Assembly (NCBI GenBank): GCA_028872915.1
Contig: JAGWNY010000021.1
Location: 1-55,838 of the forward strand
Length of the DNA: 55,838 nt
Reading direction: 5' to 3'
From: Verrucomicrobiota bacterium
Lineage (GTDB): Bacteria > Verrucomicrobiota > Verrucomicrobiia > Limisphaerales > UBA11358
Within the stretch, counting starts at the first letter, position 1; every line of letters begins with the position of its first letter. The notes under the pieces are model-generated. The model ran no database searches. It was not told where the DNA came from and saw nothing but the letters and a program-made list of their open reading frames with translations. Of the stretch, positions 17,331-24,497 are shown in pieces. The position numbers were made by a program, and so were the translations under genes.

Positions 17331-18209
17331 CTAAAGGCTGTCCTTCATGCGCCGTTTACCGTTGGTTTGCCAGAACCCGACCACTTGCCTCCAAAATTCC
17401 GCCGACGGCTCCATGATTTGGATATGGCCGCCCTGCGCGAATTTCCAGAGCCGCTTGGGACCGGCGCAGGCATTGTAAAGGCGAAAGCTGGATTCCTCGG
17501 GCACCACGTCGTCGTGCCCGTCCACCACCATCCCGACCGGGCCGCGATATTGGCGCAGATAATTTTCCGACGGAAAACGGTCGAGCAACAGCCAGCGCGC
17601 CGGGAAAATGGGATAGTGGTATTGCGCCACGTCGGCCAGCCGGTCAAAAGGCGAAAGCAATACCACGCCCGCAACTTGATGGAGATGCGCTCCCGCCAGA
17701 TACGCGGCGACGCCGGTGCCGAGCGATTCGCCCACCAGATAAATGGGCCGGTTCGTGTCGAGCAACTGAAATGCCCCATCCGCCGCCTGGAACAAACTGG
17801 CTTCGGTTGGCGTTCCCGGACGGTCTCCGTAACCGGGATACTCCACGATGAACACGTTGAAAGCCGCGATCATCTGGATGCTGTCGGCATAATAACCGGC
17901 GCCTGCCGCGTCATCGGCATTGCCATGCAACACCAACACGCTGCCCAGGGCCGGCTGCCGGGGCGAGAGGCGTTTGACGCCGATACAGTCGCCGGCGGCA
18001 TTTGTCCAGATATCGAGCCGGCCTGCCGCAGCCATTTGATCCTCCTGCGCCGGGGTGAGCACAGGGGGCTGATAAATGATCCGGCGTTGCAACAAAAAGA
18101 GGAACACACAGGCCGCCAGATAAAACGCCAGGCACAAGAACATTGCCCACGGGAAAATGCGGGGAGTCCGCATGGAGCGCGACCTTGTTGGGTGCATGGG
18201 CGGCATCAT
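17331..18209 (-). CDS. membrane-anchored alpha/beta hydrolase
   Basis: A 292-residue serine hydrolase of the BEM46/dienelactone-like group. A single hydrophobic N-terminal helix (about residues 21-41) is followed by R-R-I-I-Y-Q-P-P, typical of these anchored hydrolases. Oxyanion H-G-N is near residue 95, the nucleophile elbow G-E-S-L-G-T-G near 160, the acid in D-G-H-D-D near 230 and the histidine in G-G-H-I near 264. The substrate is unknown. It is the last recognisable chromosomal gene before the tRNA-Ser scar at 18387 and is transcribed away from it. Confidence 0.85.
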   Translation of the reverse strand: MMPPMHPTRSRSMRTPRIFPWAMFLCLAFYLAACVFLFLLQRRIIYQPPVLTPAQEDQMAAAGRLDIWTNAAGDCIGVKRLSPRQPALGSVLVLHGNADDAAGAGYYADSIQMIAAFNVFIVEYPGYGDRPGTPTEASLFQAADGAFQLLDTNRPIYLVGESLGTGVAAYLAGAHLHQVAGVVLLSPFDRLADVAQYHYPIFPARWLLLDRFPSENYLRQYRGPVGMVVDGHDDVVPEESSFRLYNACAGPKRLWKFAQGGHIQIMEPSAEFWRQVVGFWQTNGKRRMKDSL

Positions 18210-18386
18210 TGCAAAACCACGCCACGAAACGAATGGAAAAGTTCTCTCGACTGGTGAAAAATGCCAAGTTCGTTTCCGGCATCTTTCAGCCGCATCGTCC
18301 CGGTTCAGAGTCCCACGCGCTCGCCGCGAAGATTGCCGGGATGGCGGGACACCTAAAAACTAATGTCAATGGATTCCTAAAAGCGG

Positions 18387-18410
18387 TGGCGGAAGGGGTG
18401 GGATTCGAAC
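18387..18410 (-). other. tRNA-Ser 3' end; attachment-site scar
   Basis: On the minus strand these 24 bases read as the T-loop side of a tRNA: GTTCGAAT, then CCCAC (T-stem 3' strand), CCCTTCC (acceptor 3' strand), G and CCA. Discriminator G and acceptor CCCTTCC suit a bacterial tRNA-Ser. The 5' half is absent: the five bases that should pair with CCCAC are ATTTG instead of GTGGG. This is the usual footprint of an element integrated into a tRNA 3' end. I found no complete tRNA-Ser in the window. Confidence 0.8.
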
Positions 18411-18465
18411 AAATATAATGGTTTTTTTCAAAACTCACTACCTGTCCACTACCGCCCTACCACCA

Positions 18466-18480
18466 GAGGCACGCTGCCTC
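18466..18480. repeat. inverted repeat near att scar
   Basis: Perfect GAGGCA-CGC-TGCCTC, 6-bp stem and 3-base loop, 56 bases from the tRNA fragment. There is no T-run; the role is unknown. Confidence 0.5.
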
Positions 18481-18589
18481 ATAACCGACGAACACGAATA
18501 GAATCAGACGTTTTTTAGCGTGTGTCAAGCACTCGCCATTACCGGCTCAATACCGATCAGAAACTCACCAAATAACGGCTTACTACCGG

Positions 18590-18613
18590 TTCACTGGCAC
18601 TTTCACTGGCACT
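18590..18613 (+). repeat. 12-bp perfect tandem repeat
   Basis: TTCACTGGCACT occurs twice head to tail, followed by a T-run, in the gene-free end of the mobile element. Confidence 0.75.
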
Positions 18614-18802
18614 TTTTTCGTGAATTTTTTCAGCAAATTCTGTGAGGCGAAAGCCGGTTCGCGACACTCGCCTTCAAAGTTTAGGTTTCAATCAAGATGT
18701 GGAGGCGGGAAGCGGATGGTTTCTCATGGCAATGCACACATCCTCAACTTGTTTGAGGAATTGTGCAAACTAACGGCCTTCTCAATTTGAACCGTTTGCC
18801 GG

Positions 18803-19138
18803 CTACGATTCCTGTTTCTTGATTTCCGTGACGGCAATTTCTAGGACGACCGGCTGCCCATCGGCAATCAATGAACGCTGGCTGCCCGGCACTTTTGTCA
18901 GGAGCGATAATTCCATCCTTTGCATTGCCGTTTCAATGCGCCGCAACGAGTATCCGCGCACCAATACTTCGTGCATGGCGAAAACCAGCCGAAGAACTTG
19001 TTCCTTGCCCTCACGTTTGAGTTCGGCGAAGACAAAGTCGTTGTGAGGAAGAAGCAATGATTGCTCTGGTGACATTTCAACGCGAACGGCGCGTGCCTGG
19101 GCGTCGTTCGCCCAACATTCAGGTGATTTTGTGCTCAT
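18803..19138 (-). CDS. small unknown protein of the mobilisation module
   Basis: A 111-residue protein starting at the ATG at 19138, overlapping the end of the relaxase gene by 20 bases, so probably translated with it. The sequence is a soluble alpha/beta mix with L-R-L-V-F-A-M-H-E-V-L-V-R-G-Y-S-L-R-R-I-E and no membrane segment or recognised motif. The frame is open further upstream to 19237, but that lies wholly inside the relaxase. Position suggests an accessory role in transfer; the function is unknown. Confidence 0.6.
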   Translation of the reverse strand: MSTKSPECWANDAQARAVRVEMSPEQSLLLPHNDFVFAELKREGKEQVLRLVFAMHEVLVRGYSLRRIETAMQRMELSLLTKVPGSQRSLIADGQPVVLEIAVTEIKKQES

Positions 19139-21926
19139 ATTTTTGTGCGAGTTGACGATTGCGATGATGCCGGCTGGCAATTTTCCGCCGGACAAAGTTA
19201 TCGGCGGCTCGACGGCCAAAGCGCAGCAGATAGCCATGAAGCCGATCCCAAATGCGGATTATGCGGCGAGGAGCAAAGCTAGGTGCAAACTCAATCGCCA
19301 ATGGGCGATGACCGGAACGCGCGACATTTTCGAGGAGTTGCTGTTTGTCCGGCGTGAAAATGCGGATGCCGCGCCGACCGCGTGAAATAGTCACATACCA
19401 TTGCTGGGCATTGGTTGCCGCCTTGATGGTCGAATCGGAAAAAAGAACGTGGTCCACCGTCTTGCCCTGCGACCCGTAAGACGTGACGGCGTAGCCGGGC
19501 AGAAACTCACGGAACGATTTATCCAAAACCCGGCCGTCGGCCAGTTCGACCGTGCCATTGGTGCGGACAGACTTGACCGAAACGAATTCGCCATTCGTGG
19601 CCCTGCCACCGGCCGCAAGTTTGCGGTTGGCTTTGAGATGGAGACGGTCGCCCGCTGAAAGGGCAATTTCGCGCGGTTGGCAAACCGTGATCCGGTTCAG
19701 CAATTTGTTAGAGACGGTGACGAATTTTCCGTCCACTTCAACGAGAACGCCCACCTTAACGACGCCGGCCAGTTTTCCACTTGTGCCCGGTTCAGCCTGG
19801 TGGATTTTTTGGTTGAACACGACAACGGCCTCCGGTGGATAAAACCGCTTGTCGCGCTTTTGCGCGTTGGTGAGATCGAGCTTGTCCAGCACTTGAACGT
19901 TCGTGTTATTATTACCGAGCAAACCTTTTGCCTTTAGCGCGTCCCTGACGCGCGAATTTACGCGATGCACTTCACCCCAGGTCTGCGACACGACGACGGC
20001 TGATGCGTTTTGTTCCGCGAGGCGGACATATTCTTCGGCGAGCTTGTCGGCTTGTTCCCCCAATGCGCACTCGACGACCGCGCCCAACTTGTCGAGACGA
20101 TTGAATGAGTCGCCAAGTTTGCCTGCCGCCGCTGCTTCGACAGCATGGCGATATTGTTTGATACGGGCACGTTCGGAGATTGTGCGGGCGAGCGCCGGGT
20201 CCTGGCGGCGAATCGTGTGCAATTCGACGGGTTTGACGCCAGAATGCCGCTCAATGGCAAGCAGCGCATCCGAAGCTTCCACCGCCCCATGTTGCCGGGT
20301 GTCGCCGGACAGAACCACACGAGCATTTTTCTCACAGGCAATCCGCAGGAGTTCGAGCATTTGCCGACCACCAATCTGACCGGCCTCGTCCACTACAATC
20401 AGCGAGTTTGCGGCAAGCTCATGCTTGAGCAGGAAATTTGCGACTGTCGTCGGCGACGGCAATCCGGCCTTTTCCATGTCCGCAACCTGCTGGCGTTGTG
20501 GCGCCAGCACGACCACGCGCCTTCGGGCTTGTTGAACCTGCTCGACCAGATCGCGCAACACGAAGCTCTTGCCCGTGCCAGCGCCGCCGCGAAAAATAGA
20601 AATCCTGTCGGTTGAACCGAGCAGGGCATCGAGTGCATTTCGTTGCTCATCGTCCAACTTTGGATTCAACGGTTGTGGATTGGCTGCCAATCCGTGACAC
20701 TCGGCAACGCCCTGTTTTGCCGTCTGAACAATTTCCCATTCGCGGAGCAACACCTCGCGCAGCGTTATCTCGCCTGGCCGCGCTTCGTCCCGGATATAAC
20801 CGCGTCGTTGAGTGAAATCCTTCAGATCGGAAATCGAGAAGCTCTCACCGCGCGCCCGGCCCAAGGCTTCCTGCCACAATTGACATTCCAGCACGACCGA
20901 GTTGCGGTCGAACAAGTGTTCCTCTGCCCACTGGACGGCCTCACTGAGAGTTGTTCGGTTTTTGTCCTCCTCGCTTTGCCCTGGCTGACCTGAAAGCCGG
21001 CGCAATGATGCCATCTCGGCTTTGCTCAACTGCGCCCCCCACAATGTCCGCAGTTCGTCCCGGCTTAGATCTTTCTGTTTCCGCGTTCTTTCGCCTTCTG
21101 CGAGCCGCTCTCTCAAATCCTGAATATTAGTCGCATTTAGCTCAGGTCTTTCCGAAAGCAATTTGTCCAACGCGGCATCAATCTGTCCGCGCCTCTTGGA
21201 AAACCGTTCACATAGCTCTTGGGGAATTCCTTCCACCTGAAAATCTCCACGCGCCCTGTTTTGAATCCGATAGCCCAATGCCTTCAAGTCACGGGCGAAT
21301 TCGTGGTAGTAGATGTTTTCTGCGCATTTTCGCGCCCTGAGCAGTTCGTAATTCTCAAGAGCTTTCCACCGGCTTTCAACCGGATCAAAAGTTGCATTGA
21401 AAACAATGCAATGCGTATGCAGATGCGGGTCCAGGGCGCGTGAAGTGTCATGTGTGAACAACGCGGCGGCAAAATTGCCGGTCAGCCTCTGTTTTCTCGC
21501 GCCCCCGATGCGGATACGAGTTGCAGCGAACGCCTCAAAATGTTTCAGCGCCTCACGGACCGCCCTTGCGTGAGCTTCGAGAACCCGCTTGTCGTCGCCA
21601 AGAAAGCCGGCAATTGAAACCGATTTAGGCGGCGAGAAGGTAAAGTCGTAAAAAATCCGCCTGTCAGCCACGGGCCGGCCATCTTGAATCCGCGTGGTTT
21701 TCAATTCCAGCGTCAGCCTATCACCTGTGGCGGGGTGCTGGTTTTCGCATAACCGCAGGAAATCTTCTGCGCGGACTTTCCCGGACAAATTCAACTGTTC
21801 CGCGCCCAATCCAATCCACTCACCGGCCACACGCTGGCCCTCATCGTAGTAATCGCCAACGCAGAGGTGTTCCTCAAAGTATTCCTGGGCGTTCTTCAGG
21901 TTGTATTGCGTCTTTGCCGTGACCAC
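19119..21926 (-). CDS. MobF-family conjugative relaxase-helicase (TrwC/TraA-like)
   Basis: A 935-residue protein that nicks an origin of transfer, stays attached to the DNA end and unwinds the strand. The relaxase domain has a Tyr pair (G-D-Y-Y-D-E-G, about residues 22-28) and the three-histidine metal site in D-P-H-L-H-T-H-C-I-V-F-N near 165. The C-terminal part is a RecD/TraI-like helicase with Walker A G-G-A-G-T-G-K-S near 446 and V-V-D-E-A-G-Q near 509, ending in the UvrD-like S-Y-G-S-Q-G-K-T. I chose the GTG at 21926, giving V-V-T-A-K-T-Q-Y-N-L; the 45 residues upstream look non-coding and overlap the divergent promoter region. Confidence 0.92.
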   Translation of the reverse strand: MVTAKTQYNLKNAQEYFEEHLCVGDYYDEGQRVAGEWIGLGAEQLNLSGKVRAEDFLRLCENQHPATGDRLTLELKTTRIQDGRPVADRRIFYDFTFSPPKSVSIAGFLGDDKRVLEAHARAVREALKHFEAFAATRIRIGGARKQRLTGNFAAALFTHDTSRALDPHLHTHCIVFNATFDPVESRWKALENYELLRARKCAENIYYHEFARDLKALGYRIQNRARGDFQVEGIPQELCERFSKRRGQIDAALDKLLSERPELNATNIQDLRERLAEGERTRKQKDLSRDELRTLWGAQLSKAEMASLRRLSGQPGQSEEDKNRTTLSEAVQWAEEHLFDRNSVVLECQLWQEALGRARGESFSISDLKDFTQRRGYIRDEARPGEITLREVLLREWEIVQTAKQGVAECHGLAANPQPLNPKLDDEQRNALDALLGSTDRISIFRGGAGTGKSFVLRDLVEQVQQARRRVVVLAPQRQQVADMEKAGLPSPTTVANFLLKHELAANSLIVVDEAGQIGGRQMLELLRIACEKNARVVLSGDTRQHGAVEASDALLAIERHSGVKPVELHTIRRQDPALARTISERARIKQYRHAVEAAAAGKLGDSFNRLDKLGAVVECALGEQADKLAEEYVRLAEQNASAVVVSQTWGEVHRVNSRVRDALKAKGLLGNNNTNVQVLDKLDLTNAQKRDKRFYPPEAVVVFNQKIHQAEPGTSGKLAGVVKVGVLVEVDGKFVTVSNKLLNRITVCQPREIALSAGDRLHLKANRKLAAGGRATNGEFVSVKSVRTNGTVELADGRVLDKSFREFLPGYAVTSYGSQGKTVDHVLFSDSTIKAATNAQQWYVTISRGRRGIRIFTPDKQQLLENVARSGHRPLAIEFAPSFAPRRIIRIWDRLHGYLLRFGRRAADNFVRRKIASRHHRNRQLAQKYEHKIT

Positions 21927-21957
21927 AGGCAGGACAATACACGGACTGTGCGTGCAT

Positions 21958-21978
21958 GTTGTGTAGCTGATACACCAC
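21958..21978. other. candidate oriT hairpin
   Basis: GTTGTGTA-GCTGA-TACACCAC forms an inverted repeat with 7 of 8 pairs matched. It lies 32 bases upstream of the MobF relaxase start and 31 bases from the divergent gene at 22009. MobF origins are usually next to the relaxase gene and contain a short hairpin beside the nick, so the location fits. The nick site itself cannot be read. Confidence 0.4.
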
Positions 21979-22008
21979 CGCAGTCTCGATCTGTGATGAA
22001 CTGCGGGC

Positions 22009-22293
22009 ATGAAAACAAGCGCAGTTCCGATGCCGAAGCCTGGCAACCAACTTTGGGGCATCTATTACACTGACCGTGAATACGCGCGGTTGCTGGGTGA
22101 CCCGCTCCGCACCGTCGTCGAAGCGCCCACCAAACTTGCCGCCGAAGAGATCGCCGGGAAACTCGGTTTGGAATCACCGTGGGCGCATCCAGTCACCACC
22201 GAGCAAGCGAAGCAGGCACTTTGGCTTCCAGAGAAGCGGGTTCACCATCGTCACCAATTCGCGCACAAAGCATCGCGCGGCATTCACCCTTGA
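22009..22293 (+). CDS. small unknown protein, divergent from relaxase
   Basis: A 94-residue basic protein with G-N-Q-L-W-G-I-Y-Y-T-D-R-E-Y-A-R-L-L and a helical T-K-L-A-A-E-E-I-A-G-K-L-G-L segment. No family is recognised. It is the first gene of the plus-strand run that leads through the ParA-like and coupling-protein genes, and shares an 80-base divergent control region with the relaxase. Its stop lies 2 bases before the next start. Possibly an oriT accessory or regulatory protein (inference from position only). Confidence 0.55.
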   Translation: MKTSAVPMPKPGNQLWGIYYTDREYARLLGDPLRTVVEAPTKLAAEEIAGKLGLESPWAHPVTTEQAKQALWLPEKRVHHRHQFAHKASRGIHP

Positions 22294-22295
22294 TT

Positions 22296-22550
22296 ATGCA
22301 AACACCAACAACCATACAGTTACGCACCGCCATTGAGGTGCTGAACAAACTCAGCGAAAGGCTCAATCAACGTGCTTCCGATTCCGCCATGCAACTCCGG
22401 GAGTCACCGTTTGACAATCACCAGGCCGGGCGCATCGAAGTCACCGCCATCGAACAAACCAGCCGAATTCAATCCGTTGCCGCGCAGTTGGAACAATGGC
22501 GCAACGAGTTGATGCAACAAAGGAGGCAATGTGTTTCTCATCATGTTTAG
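22296..22550 (+). CDS. small helical unknown protein
   Basis: An 84-residue protein from the ATG at 22296, 2 bases after the previous stop. The sequence is almost entirely amphipathic helix (T-A-I-E-V-L-N-K-L-S-E-R-L-N-Q, then S-V-A-A-Q-L-E-Q-W-R-N-E-L), consistent with a short coiled-coil protein. No catalytic motif. It is followed by a terminator-like hairpin. Function unknown. Confidence 0.55.
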   Translation: MQTPTTIQLRTAIEVLNKLSERLNQRASDSAMQLRESPFDNHQAGRIEVTAIEQTSRIQSVAAQLEQWRNELMQQRRQCVSHHV

Positions 22551-22568
22551 GACAGGGCACGCCTTACT

Positions 22569-22588
22569 CCTGCCGGGAGGCAGGTTTT
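22569..22588 (+). terminator. probable intrinsic terminator
   Basis: CCTGCC-GGGA-GGCAGG forms a perfect 6-bp stem with a 4-base loop and is followed at once by TTTT, 18 bases after the stop of the small helical gene. Confidence 0.5.
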
Positions 22589-23005
22589 CGAGTCCGCGAA
22601 TCGGTCGCGGTGAGAGTGCGGAACGACCGCGCAATATCGGCAATTCATGGCCGCAGACGCGGCAATTCCACGAACAGGGACAGGCCCAATGCAGGGCCTG
22701 GACTCGAATCATCCGTGTCCATGAACAGGCAACATCCGTGTTTTGTCCGCGTCCTCAAATTCGGCAACAAACAGTCCCCATCCGCGAATTTTCAATGACC
22801 TTCACAGTGCGTAATCGGAAATTGGCAACAGATATAAAATGTCCGCAGTCAGTCCACAGCCGTGGATCGTCCACGCCCACGAGCCAGCCACAGACAGGCA
22901 TTGGCCGCGCATTTCAACAGTCAACGATTCGTCCACGTCACCGCATTACCGTTTCCGTTTTGTCGCCGACCAGTTTCCCGGTGCACATTCAATTCATCCC
23001 TGCCT
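22589..23005. other. gene-free region rich in short repeats
   Basis: More than 400 bases where the open frames have implausible composition and I accept none. It contains two direct copies of CGGCAATTC at 22638 and 22660, exactly 22 bases apart, a perfect hairpin at 22681-22700, and many TCCGCG, TCCGTG and GTCCA words. Placed directly before a ParA-like gene cluster, it could hold a centromere, replication origin or regulatory site. That is inference. Confidence 0.5.
22681..22700. repeat. perfect 7-bp inverted repeat
   Basis: CAGGCCC-AATGCA-GGGCCTG, a perfect hairpin with a 6-base loop in the gene-free region before the ParA-like operon. No T-run follows. Confidence 0.65.
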
Positions 23006-23437
23006 ATGTCCAACTTTGATGCCAACGAAATCCGCAAAGCGGTTGCGGAATTCACGCCGCGCCGTCCGCAGAAGTTCCAGGATTTGCTCCCGGCGAAGGA
23101 CGTCATCACGGAGTTGCGCCAGAAACGCGCGTCGTATCGTTCCATCGCCGACCTGCTCTCGCAGCATTGCCTGCCGACCAGCAAAACTGCCATTGCCGTA
23201 TTCTGTCATCAAGTGCTTGGTGAAGCCGTTCGGCCACGCAAACGACCGAGCCGAAAACGCCCGCCAGCTCCGACATTTGCGAATGGCGTGGAAATAACCT
23301 CTGCTTCAGTGCCGGCGGTAGAAGCCGGCCAATCACCAGAAATGCCCACTGCTACCAACGGCAACGAAGCCTTGCCGCCCCGCACGCGCGGCCCACGCAT
23401 CGCGCAAGTTCGGGTGCTCAAACCTCAAAGCACATGA
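23006..23437 (+). CDS. putative DNA-binding accessory protein of the mobilisation module
   Basis: A 143-residue protein from the ATG at 23006. Residues about 30-70 (V-I-T-E-L-R-Q-K-R-A-S-Y-R-S-I-A-D-L-L) read like a helix-turn-helix in which a new helix follows S-Y-R-S-I-A-D-L-L, as in small plasmid DNA-binding accessory proteins. A basic linker (R-P-R-K-R-P-S-R-K-R) and a disordered tail follow. The stop overlaps the ParA-like start by 4 bases, so they are coupled. It may bind oriT or a partition site; this is inferred from the fold guess and the position. Confidence 0.6.
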   Translation: MSNFDANEIRKAVAEFTPRRPQKFQDLLPAKDVITELRQKRASYRSIADLLSQHCLPTSKTAIAVFCHQVLGEAVRPRKRPSRKRPPAPTFANGVEITSASVPAVEAGQSPEMPTATNGNEALPPRTRGPRIAQVRVLKPQST

Positions 23438-24126
23438 AACGTCTCGACCTCATCCTCAACGGCAAAGGCGGCGTCGGCAAAAGCTTCTTCGCCGTTAGTT
23501 TCGTTCAATATCTCAAGGACAAGGGCATCGCCCACGTTGCGATAGACAGCGACAACGAGAATTCGACCCTAAAACGGTTTCAACCCAACTCGCAATTCCT
23601 TGATTTGGAAAAGCGGCGTGAACTCGACGGCATCTTTCGCGCACTGGAAAAGGCGAATCTCGTCGTCATGGACTGCCGCGCCGCTTCCACCGACCTGTTT
23701 ACCGATTTCTTTGCGGAAATTGACCTGTCCGCCGTTTTGTCCGCGATGAGCGCTTCACTCACGCTGATCATGCCGGTGAACCACGAATCGGACAGTGTGG
23801 ACCAGGTGCAACGTCTAGCCGACCAATTCGGCAAAAAGTGCAATTACGTTGTGGTCCGCAATGCCGCTCACAGCGACAGCTTCACAATTTTTGAAACGTC
23901 TGAAGTTCGGGCACAACTCAAGGACAAACTTGGAGGCCGCGAAATCGCCATGTCGCGCTTGCAGGATTGGCTCGTCGAAGCGCTCAACGCCGAAAACCTG
24001 ACCATCGAGGCGGCGGTCAAACATCCCGCTTTCAGCCTTCTTGACCGGCAACGACTCCAAACATGGCAACGGAAACTCTACGCCGAGATCGAATCCGCCG
24101 CCGACCTTCTGTTGCCAACAAAATAA
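23434..24126 (+). CDS. ParA/MinD-type ATPase (TraL-like)
   Basis: A 230-residue deviant-Walker ATPase. The Walker A loop reads G-K-G-G-V-G-K-S at residues 10-17, with the signature lysines Lys11 and Lys16. A Walker A' like segment (V-A-I-D-S-D-N-E-N) follows, and V-V-M-D-C-R-A near 80. Unlike typical chromosomal ParA it lacks a long N-terminal DNA-binding domain. Between a DNA-binding-like gene and a coupling-protein gene, it resembles TraL/ParA proteins of conjugative plasmids, which help position DNA or the transfer complex. It overlaps the gene before by 4 bases and the gene after by 1. Confidence 0.82.
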   Translation: MKRLDLILNGKGGVGKSFFAVSFVQYLKDKGIAHVAIDSDNENSTLKRFQPNSQFLDLEKRRELDGIFRALEKANLVVMDCRAASTDLFTDFFAEIDLSAVLSAMSASLTLIMPVNHESDSVDQVQRLADQFGKKCNYVVVRNAAHSDSFTIFETSEVRAQLKDKLGGREIAMSRLQDWLVEALNAENLTIEAAVKHPAFSLLDRQRLQTWQRKLYAEIESAADLLLPTK

Positions 24127-24497
24127 TGCCGCCGCCAAAGACAAAACAGCCGGACTTTGACGAGGAGTTCGACGCGGCTATCGCCGAGTGGCGCGATAAA
24201 CATCGGCTGCGAGAAGACGACGCGGTGTTGCTCCTCGTCGAATTGTTCCGAATCCACCAACGACATTGGGACGAGCTCCGGTGCCGGGAATTTCCGTCAT
24301 TTGGCGAACTCCGGACGGACATTGCCAAACTCACGGAGGCGGCCAGGACTTTTCAAGGACAAACCGCCGCTCTGCTCGAAGTGCTGCGAAGTAATCCGTC
24401 CGCCGGCAACGGTCCTCGCGTCACACGGGCAGCAGCATTCTTTGCCACATTGGCCGGTCTTCTGGCCGGCTATCTCATCGGAAGGGCATGGCCATGA
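24126..24497 (+). CDS. small membrane protein, TraM-like
   Basis: A 123-residue protein starting in a TAATG junction with the ParA-like gene. An acidic N-terminus and a helical middle (T-D-I-A-K-L-T-E-A-A-R-T-F-Q-G-Q) precede one C-terminal membrane helix (A-A-F-F-A-T-L-A-G-L-L-A-G-Y-L-I-G, about residues 100-120). Order and design, small C-tail-anchored protein before the coupling ATPase, match TraM-type proteins of plasmid transfer operons. Identity is inferred from context rather than from a motif. Confidence 0.65.
   Translation: MPPPKTKQPDFDEEFDAAIAEWRDKHRLREDDAVLLLVELFRIHQRHWDELRCREFPSFGELRTDIAKLTEAARTFQGQTAALLEVLRSNPSAGNGPRVTRAAAFFATLAGLLAGYLIGRAWP

Larger units (their letters stand above)
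18413..18802. other. gene-free element end beside the tRNA scar
   Basis: 390 bases without a credible gene; an integrase would be expected here and is not present. The region holds a hairpin at 18466-18480, a related pair CGGCTCAATACCG (18543) and CGGCTTACTACCG (18576) 33 bases apart, and a perfect 12-bp tandem repeat at 18590-18613. Such repeats next to an att core could be arm-binding sites for a tyrosine recombinase (inference). Confidence 0.6.

Noticed and set aside
21927..22061. 45-residue N-terminal extension of the relaxase
   Set aside because: Cys/Thr/His-rich and unlike MobF N-termini; it would cover the divergent control region and candidate oriT.
22531..23019. 162-codon frame in the repeat-rich block before the ParA-like genes
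   Set aside because: Residue composition is implausible, it runs past the start of the next gene and no homologous pattern is seen; the block looks non-coding.
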